Made by a program: the position numbers and the translations under genes. Below, one piece after another: positions 1 to 6,003 of a DNA stretch of 15,167 nucleotides. The stretch covers positions 1 through 15,167 of the forward strand of contig DASWLV010000085.1 in the NCBI GenBank assembly GCA_036400075.1, in the 5' to 3' direction. Source of the DNA: JALZCH01 sp036400075. Lineage in GTDB: Bacteria > Acidobacteriota > Blastocatellia > Pyrinomonadales > Pyrinomonadaceae. Under the pieces are notes generated by a model, which saw nothing but the letters and a program-made list of their open reading frames with translations, made no database searches and was not told where the DNA came from. Each line of letters begins with the position of its first letter. Within the stretch, counting starts at the first letter, position 1.

Positions 1-1
1 C

Positions 2-1702
2 GCCAAACCGAAATTAGACCGCTGGCACAAACGCCCGACCGCAATGATGGGCGGCGTGGCGATTTTTCTGACGACCATTCTGACTTATTTTCTTTTTCTG
101 CCGCATACGAGAGAATCGCTCGTCGTCGTTGCCGGCAGCACTGTGCTTTTTCTGGTCGGTTTGATTGACGACATCCTGCACATTAAACCGTATCAAAAGC
201 TCTTCGGTCAGCTTGTCGGGACGGCTATCGTCACCGGATTCGGTCTGGTTTTGCCGTGGACTGATTCGGAGCTTTTTAATATTTTTATCACGGCATTCTG
301 GCTCGTCGGAATTACGAACGCGATTAATCTGCTCGACAATATGGACGGGCTGGCAGCCGGAATCGCCGGAATCGCCGCCTCGGCGCTCGCCGTCACGATG
401 GCGGTTAACGGGCAGACAAACGAGCTTTTATTGCTGATGGGTTTTATCGCCGCGCTTGCCGGATTTTTGCGTTACAACTTTAATCCCGCTTCGATTTTTA
501 TGGGCGATTGCGGCTCGATGTTTGTCGGGTTTTTTCTCGCCAGCTCGGTTTTGCTCAACAACAACGGCGGACAATCGCGAAGCATTTTTTCGGTTTTGGC
601 AGTTCCGGTTTTGACTCTCTTCGTGCCGATTTTCGACACGACTTTCGTTACGGTTTTACGCAAATTGTGGGGACGCAAAGCATCGCAGGGCGGGCGCGAT
701 CACACTTCGCACAGGCTTGTGGCGCTCGGTTTGTCGGAGCGCTCGGCGGTTTTGATGCTTTACGGTTTTGCCGCTCTTGCGGGTGCTTTGGCTTTTGCCG
801 TGCGCGAGCTTCGCGCCGATCAAAGTCTCGCGTTGGTCGGAGTGTTTATTGTCGCCTTGACGATTGTCGGCGTTTATTTGGGCAAGGTTCACATTTACGA
901 AGAACAATCGGATGACGGTGTGAGAGAAAAACCCGCTTTCGGTTTTCTTCTCGACCTTTCGCACAAACGGAGAGTTTTTGAAATTATTCTCGACGTTTTG
1001 CTGATCGCTTTGTCGTATTACGGCGCTTACGTTTTGCTTTTCGGCTCGCTGGAAAACCCGGTTAATTGGGAGCTTTTCTTAAAATCTCTACCGATTTTGA
1101 TTGTTTTAAAACTTTTTGCGTTTCTCTTTGCCGGAGTTTATCGCGGAATGTGGCGTTATACGAGTCTCAAGGATTTATCAACTTACGCCAAAGGAGTCGG
1201 TTTCGGTACGACGTTAAGTATTTTGGCGCTGCTGGCTTTGTATCGCTTTGAATTTTTTTCGCGCACGGTTTTCTTTCTCGACGCGGTAATTCTGTTTTTG
1301 GCGCTTTCGGGAAGCCGTCTGGCATTTCGTCTTTTCCGCGAGTTTTTGCCCGCTCCGCAAGCGGTCAACGGACGCAGAATCCTGATTTACGGCGCTGGCG
1401 ACGGCGGCGAGCTGGTTTTGCGCGAGATTTATAACAATCCACATCTTAATTACAAACCAATCGGATTTGTTGACGACGACCCGCTAAAAAAAGGTAAAAA
1501 GATTCGAGGTTTGCTGGTGTTTGGAGGCAACGGCTCGATCCCGGAAATTTGTCGTGAGTATGAGATTAACGAAATTTTGCTCTCGTCAAACAAAATCAAG
1601 CTCGAACGCCTGCGCGAGCTGCGCCGCGAATGTGAAAGCGTCCAGGTCGAGCTTAAACGCGCATCTTTCCGGGTCGAGCCGCTCGATGATTTTTTAGATT
1701 AA
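2..1702 (+). CDS. WecA/MraY-type undecaprenyl-phosphate sugar-1-phosphate transferase fused to a WbpM/CapD-like N-terminal region (5' partial)
   Basis: The first ATG is at 44, but the same frame is open from position 2 and encodes PKLDRWHKRPTAMMGGVAI, a typical WecA-family segment, so the real start lies upstream of the window. The family transfers a sugar-1-phosphate from a UDP-sugar to undecaprenyl phosphate at the inner membrane, starting glycan synthesis. Visible motifs are LIDD (about 157-168), NLLDNMDGLAAG (about 326-361), MGDCGS (about 499-516) and the DHTSHR histidine motif (about 698-715), all among many membrane segments. From about 950 a second module starts: further membrane helices, then a Rossmann-like domain with GAGDGGE (about 1391-1411) and GFVDDDP (about 1465-1485). 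It resembles the N-terminal CoA-binding-like domain of WbpM/CapD dehydratases, but the protein stops before any catalytic SDR domain. It is followed after 5 nt by the next gene, so it is probably in one operon. The transferase call is firm; the role of the C-terminal half is unknown. Confidence 0.9.
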   Translation, partial: AKPKLDRWHKRPTAMMGGVAIFLTTILTYFLFLPHTRESLVVVAGSTVLFLVGLIDDILHIKPYQKLFGQLVGTAIVTGFGLVLPWTDSELFNIFITAFWLVGITNAINLLDNMDGLAAGIAGIAASALAVTMAVNGQTNELLLLMGFIAALAGFLRYNFNPASIFMGDCGSMFVGFFLASSVLLNNNGGQSRSIFSVLAVPVLTLFVPIFDTTFVTVLRKLWGRKASQGGRDHTSHRLVALGLSERSAVLMLYGFAALAGALAFAVRELRADQSLALVGVFIVALTIVGVYLGKVHIYEEQSDDGVREKPAFGFLLDLSHKRRVFEIILDVLLIALSYYGAYVLLFGSLENPVNWELFLKSLPILIVLKLFAFLFAGVYRGMWRYTSLKDLSTYAKGVGFGTTLSILALLALYRFEFFSRTVFFLDAVILFLALSGSRLAFRLFREFLPAPQAVNGRRILIYGAGDGGELVLREIYNNPHLNYKPIGFVDDDPLKKGKKIRGLLVFGGNGSIPEICREYEINEILLSSNKIKLERLRELRRECESVQVELKRASFRVEPLDDFLD

Positions 1703-1707
1703 ATTAA

Positions 1708-3012
1708 GTGACTATAGCCGCAATTAAACTTTCAACATTTCGGAGTCGCGCTTTGCTCATTTTGCCGGCGATTTTACTGCTCGTCGCGGCGTTTTTCGTC
1801 GTTCGCTGGTGCTTTGCTCAATCAATCACGGAACAAGCCGAATTTGCGGAGCTTGCCGATTTTGCAGTCAATCTGGCGCCGGATTTGTCGCCGCCGCATT
1901 ATGCGCTCGGCGTCATCAGCGAAAAGATGTTTTCGCCTGAAGCGGACGCTGTGGCTTTGCGCGAATACGAACGGGCGACGGCGCTTTCGCCGCACGATTT
2001 CCGTTTATGGCTCGCTTTGGGCAGAATGCGCGAGCGAACCGGCGACTCTGAATCGGCGGAAAAAGCGATTCGCAAAGCCGCTGAGCTTGCTCCTGCTTAT
2101 GCTCAGATTCATTGGACGCTCGGCAACATTTTGCTGCGGCGCGGCGAAACGGACGAAGCGTTTGCCGAAATAAGTTTTGCGGCACGGCAAAATCCAACTT
2201 ATGCTGCGCCCGCCGTCGGCGCGGCGATGCAAACTTTCGGAGCGGACAACATTGACGAGATTTTGCGCCGCGTCGGAAATTCAACCGAGGCGCGCGCCGC
2301 TTTAATCGGCTTTCTTGCGAAAGACGGCAAGTTTGAGCAATCTCTGAACATTTGGAACGGACTTTCCGAAGAAGAAAAAGGCACGCATAAAGACCAGGGC
2401 AAATCTTTATTCAGCTCTTTGCTCGAAGCGAAACGATTTCGTCTCGCGCAAACGCTTTACGCCGAGCTTCCCACGACTGAAGACTCGGAAAAAACGTCGG
2501 TCGGAAAAATTTCAAATCCTGATTTTGAAAGCGACCGAATTTCGACTCCCACTGAGCCGCTTCCGTTCTCGTGGTTTATTCCCGACGGCGCGGAACCGGC
2601 AATCGCATTCGATACATCGGCTCGACACGGCGGAACGCGCAGTTTGCAGCTTGCGTTCAGAACCGTTTCCGGTCAGGATTTGCGGCAAGTCACGCAAACC
2701 GTAACCGTTGAATCCGGCGCTCGTTATCGTCTCTCGTTTTACGCCCGAACCGCCGGTTTAAAAACGAGCGCGACCGTGCTTTGGAACATTGAAGACGCCG
2801 CCGACGGCAAGGTTTTAGCCGCATCTCCGGCGGTTTCGACGGGCGATAGCGATTGGCAGCAATTGACGATTGATTTTGCCGCTTCGCCGAAAACCGAAGC
2901 CGTCAACATCAAATTGGCGCGCGCCGCCTGCACTCTGTCGCCGTGCGCTCTGGTCGGGCGAATCTGGTTTGACGATTTCAGCTTGCAGAAAATTGACTTG
3001 GTAAAAAATTGA
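1708..3012 (+). CDS. Membrane-anchored TPR protein with C-terminal jelly-roll (CBM-like) domain
   Basis: The start is GTG, 5 nt after the upstream stop; no strong Shine-Dalgarno is visible, which fits translational coupling. Residues about 13-38 form one hydrophobic helix, probably an inner-membrane anchor with the rest periplasmic. Residues about 57-165 contain TPR-like helical pairs (LSPPHYALGVI, LSPHDFRLWLALGRM, LAPAYAQIHWTLGNIL). Residues about 268-428 begin ISNPDFES and contain GTRSLQLAF, GARYRLSFYAR and WFDDFSL, the pattern of carbohydrate-binding-module-like beta-sandwich domains. No catalytic motif is seen. It lies between a lipid-linked sugar transferase and an O-antigen ligase, so a scaffold or glycan-binding role in polysaccharide polymerisation or export is a reasonable inference, not shown. 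The specific product is not recognised. Confidence 0.85.
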   Translation: MTIAAIKLSTFRSRALLILPAILLLVAAFFVVRWCFAQSITEQAEFAELADFAVNLAPDLSPPHYALGVISEKMFSPEADAVALREYERATALSPHDFRLWLALGRMRERTGDSESAEKAIRKAAELAPAYAQIHWTLGNILLRRGETDEAFAEISFAARQNPTYAAPAVGAAMQTFGADNIDEILRRVGNSTEARAALIGFLAKDGKFEQSLNIWNGLSEEEKGTHKDQGKSLFSSLLEAKRFRLAQTLYAELPTTEDSEKTSVGKISNPDFESDRISTPTEPLPFSWFIPDGAEPAIAFDTSARHGGTRSLQLAFRTVSGQDLRQVTQTVTVESGARYRLSFYARTAGLKTSATVLWNIEDAADGKVLAASPAVSTGDSDWQQLTIDFAASPKTEAVNIKLARAACTLSPCALVGRIWFDDFSLQKIDLVKN

Positions 3013-3018
3013 ACTGTA

Positions 3019-4428
3019 GTGGTTAAAGAAGAAAAAATTGTTCATCCCGATTCGGATTGGATCGGCGCGACGGTCATCGAAGAAAAACCGACGCGCCCGA
3101 GCCGGATTATAATTTTCGTTTTGTGCGCCTCGTTAATCGTAGCGGTTTTAGCATACGGCGCGGTTGATTATTGGGCTTTGGGCTTGCAGACAATCGGCGC
3201 GACCGTTATCGGCTTATTGTGGCTGTGGGACGCGGCAATTCGCAAAGAATTTCGTTTCAGCCGGAGCCTGCTCCAACTTCCGCTTCTCGGTTTGTTTTTG
3301 ATCGGCTGCGTGCAGCTTCTTCCGCTGCGCGACGTTTCCGCTTTTAATCAATTGCTCGGCGTGCCAGCCGCCGCAGCGCTCACGATGGACGCGGGCGCGA
3401 CTCGCTTTTTTCTGGTTCAACAATTTGTTTATCTGATTTATTTTGGCGCGGCGCTGACGTTTATCAACGACCAGAAACGCCTTCGCGCAGTCACCGTTAC
3501 GATTTTGACTTTCGGTTTGGCAATCGCGGTTTTTGCCATCATTCAGGGCTTTAGCAGCGAAAACAAAATTTATTGGTCGCGCTACAATCCCGCCGCGGTT
3601 CCGTTCGGCACTTATGTCAACCGTCATCATTTCGCCGCGCTAATGGAAATGATGGTTGCGCTCGCGCTCGGTCTGCTTTACGCCAAGGCGATTGAAAAAG
3701 AGTTGTGGACGCTGCAAATCTTTGCCGCCGTGATAATGTGCATCGCGCTGATTTTTACAGGCTCGCGCGGCGCGATGGTGAGTCTATTGGCAATTGTCGG
3801 ATTTCTGACGCTTTTCAGTCCGCGAGCCGCCAAAAACCGCGACGACGAGAGGAAATCTTCTTCGCCGCGCCGCAAAATTTTATCTGCGGCGGGCGGATTA
3901 TTGCTTGTTTTGGCATTGATTGGAGTTGTTGCGGTGCTCGGCGGCGAAAGCGATCTGCTTCGCGCCGTCGGTTTAAGCCATTCGGGAGACGACGTTACCA
4001 ACGGACGGCTGCATTTCTGGCAAACGACTTTGCAAGTCTTCCGCGATAACCCGATTTTAGGCGTCGGGCTGGACGCTTTACCATCAGCTTACACTCGCTA
4101 CGACACCTGGAACGGCGTTTACCGCATAGAGCGAGCGCACAATGATTATTTGCAGATTCTGGCTGAAAGCGGCATTTTCGGTTTCGTTTGTCTGGCGGCA
4201 TTTTTGTATTTTCTTTTCCGGCGCGGCTGGCAAATTATGACCACCTCGCGCGACAGCTTCCGCCGCGGCGTAGCCTTAGGCGCGCTCGCCGGATGCTTCG
4301 GGATTGCAATTCACAGTTTCTTCGATTTCCCGCTCCGAACGCCGGCAAACTCACACGTCTTTCTCATTCTGGCAGCGCTTGCGACGGTTCAAATCAGCTA
4401 CCCGAAACTGCACCGCAAACGGAATTAA
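3019..4428 (+). CDS. O-antigen ligase / polymerase family membrane protein (Wzy/WaaL-like)
   Basis: This 469-aa polytopic membrane protein starts with GTG, 6 nt after the preceding stop. It has a short hydrophilic N-terminus and roughly ten to twelve hydrophobic segments. Family hallmarks are the NRHHFA segment (about residue 201), GSRGA (about 248), and the large periplasmic-loop region with GRLHFWQ, NPILGVGLDA and RAHNDYLQILAESG (about residues 330-385). In the family this H-N-x-Y-L...E-G stretch belongs to the loop needed for ligation or polymerisation of undecaprenyl-linked glycans. These enzymes act at the periplasmic face of the inner membrane. Whether it is a ligase (WaaL) or polymerase (Wzy) cannot be decided from sequence. 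It closes the polysaccharide cluster; no clear terminator follows before the remnant at 4496. Confidence 0.92.
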   Translation: MVKEEKIVHPDSDWIGATVIEEKPTRPSRIIIFVLCASLIVAVLAYGAVDYWALGLQTIGATVIGLLWLWDAAIRKEFRFSRSLLQLPLLGLFLIGCVQLLPLRDVSAFNQLLGVPAAAALTMDAGATRFFLVQQFVYLIYFGAALTFINDQKRLRAVTVTILTFGLAIAVFAIIQGFSSENKIYWSRYNPAAVPFGTYVNRHHFAALMEMMVALALGLLYAKAIEKELWTLQIFAAVIMCIALIFTGSRGAMVSLLAIVGFLTLFSPRAAKNRDDERKSSSPRRKILSAAGGLLLVLALIGVVAVLGGESDLLRAVGLSHSGDDVTNGRLHFWQTTLQVFRDNPILGVGLDALPSAYTRYDTWNGVYRIERAHNDYLQILAESGIFGFVCLAAFLYFLFRRGWQIMTTSRDSFRRGVALGALAGCFGIAIHSFFDFPLRTPANSHVFLILAALATVQISYPKLHRKRN

Positions 4429-4495
4429 TAGCGCCGAAGCTGTATTAAAATACGAAGCCGCCTTCTGAGCCAAGATTTAAATTTAATCATTGGTC

Positions 4496-4627
4496 TTAGC
4501 TCGTTAATCTCCGGTAAATATTCGGCATTCGTTCGGGAAGACTCAAAACGTCGTCAATAATCGTGTAGTCGACATCGCCGTATAAATCTTTTAATTCCTG
4601 TTCGCTTTCACGGTCAAGCAAGATTGA
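4496..4627 (-). pseudogene. Orphan 3'-end remnant of the VWA (NorD-like) gene
   Basis: Read on the minus strand this encodes the last 39 residues of the VWA protein at 5884-9009 and the same TAA stop (4496-4498). The offset between copies is 1388 bp. Between 4499-4615 and 5887-6003 there are 11 mismatches in 117 nt. Ten codons differ and nine of these changes are synonymous; the one replacement is Gly1018 to Asp. A 40-bp block (4570-4609) is identical. Similarity fades after 4615, with a few matches to about 4630, and ends right at the stop codon on the other side. No start or upstream coding is attached. The synonymous bias shows this sequence diverged while still part of a working gene. Confidence 0.9.
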
Positions 4628-4629
4628 AA

Positions 4630-4644
4630 ATCATGATATTATCA
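4630..4644. promoter_or_regulatory. Candidate toxin-antitoxin operator (overlapping palindromes)
   Basis: Two perfect palindromes overlap 20-34 nt before the antitoxin start: ATCATGAT (4630-4637) and TGATATTATCA (4634-4644, arms TGATA/TATCA around one T). Phd/YefM-type antitoxins usually bind such short palindromes at their own promoter and repress it together with the toxin. A TTGAAA at 4624-4629 could be a -35 box but no convincing -10 sits at normal spacing, so the promoter is not assigned. The site is directly beside the broken edge of the VWA remnant. Confidence 0.4.
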
Positions 4645-4663
4645 AGCGAATAGAGGTGTTTTT

Positions 4664-4903
4664 ATGACGAAAACCGTTAATCTCAAAGAAGTTTCGATTG
4701 AATCCATCATTGCTCTGACTCGCAACGGAGATGAAGTAATTGTCGAAGAAAATGGTGCGCCGGTGGCTAAAATTACGCCGATTGAAAAGCCTGAAATCAA
4801 ACAGCGCGTTTTAGGTTTAGGCGCGGAGAAGGATTATTTTATGAGCGATGATTTTGATGACGAATTGCCGGATGAGTTTTGGGGATTTGATAAAGAGTTA
4901 TGA
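4664..4903 (+). CDS. Phd/YefM-type antitoxin
   Basis: This is a 79-aa protein with a good Shine-Dalgarno (GAGGTG at 4653-4658, 5 nt before ATG). The N-terminal half (TVNLKEVSIESIIALTRNGD, then EVIVEENGAPVAKITPI) matches the Phd/YefM DNA-binding antitoxin pattern: a short strand, a helix, and a beta hairpin with the conserved NGxPVAxI. The acidic C-terminus (SDDFDDELPDEFW, about residues 61-73) matches the segment that neutralises VapC-type toxins. Its stop overlaps the toxin start by 4 nt (ATGA), the standard antitoxin-first coupled arrangement that keeps antitoxin in excess. It probably autoregulates through the palindromes just upstream. Confidence 0.9.
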   Translation: MTKTVNLKEVSIESIIALTRNGDEVIVEENGAPVAKITPIEKPEIKQRVLGLGAEKDYFMSDDFDDELPDEFWGFDKEL

Positions 4904-5286
4904 ATCTATTGCTCGACAGCCACACATTCATTTGGATGCATAATGAGCCGAGTAAACTTTCAACCAAAGCGGCGAGGGAAATAGTGGTTTTGAGCAACAC
5001 TTTATTTTTGAGCATTGCCAGCATTTGGGAAATTCAAATCAAAATTCAAATTGGAAAGTTTAATTTCAAAGATTCCCTCGCCAATGTTATCGCCGAACAA
5101 CAAAAGAAGAACGGCTTGCAGATTTTGCCGATAAATCTCTTGCACATTTTGGAGTTGGAAAACTTACCGTTTCATCACAAAGACCCATTCGACCGCCTTT
5201 TAATTGCTCAAGCTAATGTTGAAAATATGACTTTGGTTAGTTCAGACCCCGTTTTTTCTACTTATTCTGTAAATTTATTGTGGTAA
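4900..5286 (+). CDS. vapC: VapC-family PIN-domain ribonuclease toxin
   Basis: This is a 128-aa single PIN domain, the usual VapC length. The metal-binding acidic residues are all recognisable: Asp6 in LLDSHTFIW, Glu44 in SIASIWEI, Asp98 in HHKDPFDRLLIAQA, and Asp116 in LVSSDPVF. VapC toxins are Mg-dependent endoribonucleases that typically cut tRNA or rRNA and stop translation; the target here cannot be read. The start overlaps the antitoxin stop by 4 nt. All catalytic positions are intact, so the toxin looks functional. The gene is clearly richer in A+T than the flanking chromosome (35% G+C at 4981-5040), consistent with acquisition by transfer. Confidence 0.93.
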   Translation: MNLLLDSHTFIWMHNEPSKLSTKAAREIVVLSNTLFLSIASIWEIQIKIQIGKFNFKDSLANVIAEQQKKNGLQILPINLLHILELENLPFHHKDPFDRLLIAQANVENMTLVSSDPVFSTYSVNLLW

Positions 5287-5300
5287 AATACCCAAGAATT

Positions 5301-5870
5301 ATGGGACTTCACATTCAATCATTAAAAAGTATTCCAGAAAATGTTCAACGAGATTATTTTATTTATTTGCTGGATTATGGTTGGGACGAACCTTTAGGTG
5401 AAGTACTCGTTAGAAACTTTGATAAAATGGCGAAAGTGGCGGCTGAAAGTAATGCTGTTGTTATCGTTGGAACTGACAGAGTTCATTTTGAAGATGAAGT
5501 TTTTTCATGGCATAGCATAAATGGTGAAGATGCAAAACAACTACTACCCGCAATTCTTATTACCAATCGCCACCCGTCCAAATTTAGAGAAAGTTATGGG
5601 CGCAGCAGAACTTTAATGGTTGAAGAGAATCTGAAGTTTATTCTGATTCCATTAAAAAAGTTTTGTGAAAATACAACTGATGTCGTAACGCTCATTGATA
5701 AACTTTTCCGCGATATTCAATCCCAAAAAGATTTGAGTGAATTCTCAATAGAAAGAGAAATGAAAAAGGGGATTGGGAGAGCAATTGTTGATGGAATAGT
5801 TTTAAAACCTAACATTTATGGTTTTGGTTATGATTTCAACTCAATTATCAACTTTTTTAAAGAAAAATAA
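5301..5870 (+). CDS. Unrecognised 189-aa protein, third gene of the toxin-antitoxin island
   Basis: I do not recognise this family. The chosen start is ATG at 5301, 14 nt after the toxin stop; a GTG at 5280 would add seven codons and overlap the toxin by 7 nt, and neither has a clear ribosome site. The protein looks soluble, without signal peptide or membrane helix, and alternates helices with short strands (AVVIVGT, PAILITNRHP, FILIPLKKF), suggesting an alpha/beta fold. Conspicuous segments are YLLDYGWDEPLGE near the N-terminus and HFEDEVFSWHS. No catalytic motif can be assigned. It is the most AT-rich gene of the window (33% G+C at 5461-5520), runs in the toxin's direction, and ends 13 nt before the stop of the convergent VWA gene. 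It may be island cargo or a third toxin-antitoxin component. Confidence 0.8.
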   Translation: MGLHIQSLKSIPENVQRDYFIYLLDYGWDEPLGEVLVRNFDKMAKVAAESNAVVIVGTDRVHFEDEVFSWHSINGEDAKQLLPAILITNRHPSKFRESYGRSRTLMVEENLKFILIPLKKFCENTTDVVTLIDKLFRDIQSQKDLSEFSIEREMKKGIGRAIVDGIVLKPNIYGFGYDFNSIINFFKEK

Positions 5871-5883
5871 GCTTCTGCTCCAA

Positions 5884-6003
5884 TTAACTTGTCAATCTGC
5901 GGTAAATATTCGGCATTCTTTCCGGCAAACTCAAAACGTCATCAATAATCGTGTAGCCGACATCGCCGTATAAATCTTTTAATTCCTGTTCGCTTTCGCG
6001 GTC
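5884..6003 (-). repeat. Attached copy of the duplicated VWA-gene 3' end
   Basis: This is the partner of the remnant at 4496-4615, same orientation, 1388 bp apart. It includes the stop codon (5884-5886) and 39 codons of the intact gene. The longest identical block is 5958-5997 (40 bp). Recombination between the copies would delete both the toxin-antitoxin operon and the third gene and leave a complete VWA gene, changed at most at Gly1018. Confidence 0.9.

Larger units (their letters stand above)
4570..5957. mobile_element. Putative small genomic island bounded by gene-3'-end direct repeats
   Basis: A 1388-bp unit is defined by the start of the 40-bp identical block in the remnant (4570-4609) and the same block in the intact VWA gene (5958-5997). 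Between the blocks are antitoxin, toxin and an unrecognised gene. The cargo is AT-rich: by hand count 4981-5040 is 35% and 5461-5520 is 33% G+C, against 58% at 6181-6240 in the VWA gene. No integrase, transposase or terminal inverted repeat is visible. If it is an integrated element, mobilisation must have been in trans, by homologous recombination, or by a recombinase since lost. That it is an inserted unit is likely; the mechanism is inference. Confidence 0.5.

Noticed and set aside
44..46. ATG at 44 as the start of the first gene
   Set aside because: The same frame upstream (2-43) encodes the conserved PKLDRWHKRPTA segment of WecA-type enzymes, so the gene is cut by the window edge.
3214..3630. 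138-codon minus-strand frame within the O-antigen ligase gene
   Set aside because: Opposite to conserved membrane segments of the ligase; no independent coding evidence.
4433..4476. Possible terminator after the O-antigen ligase gene
   Set aside because: The CGAAGC strings there are direct, not inverted, repeats; only a 5-bp GTATT/AATAC stem can form and no T-run follows.
4496..4627. Remnant as recent tandem duplication decaying neutrally
   Set aside because: Nine of ten codon differences are synonymous, so most divergence arose while the sequence was part of a selected gene.
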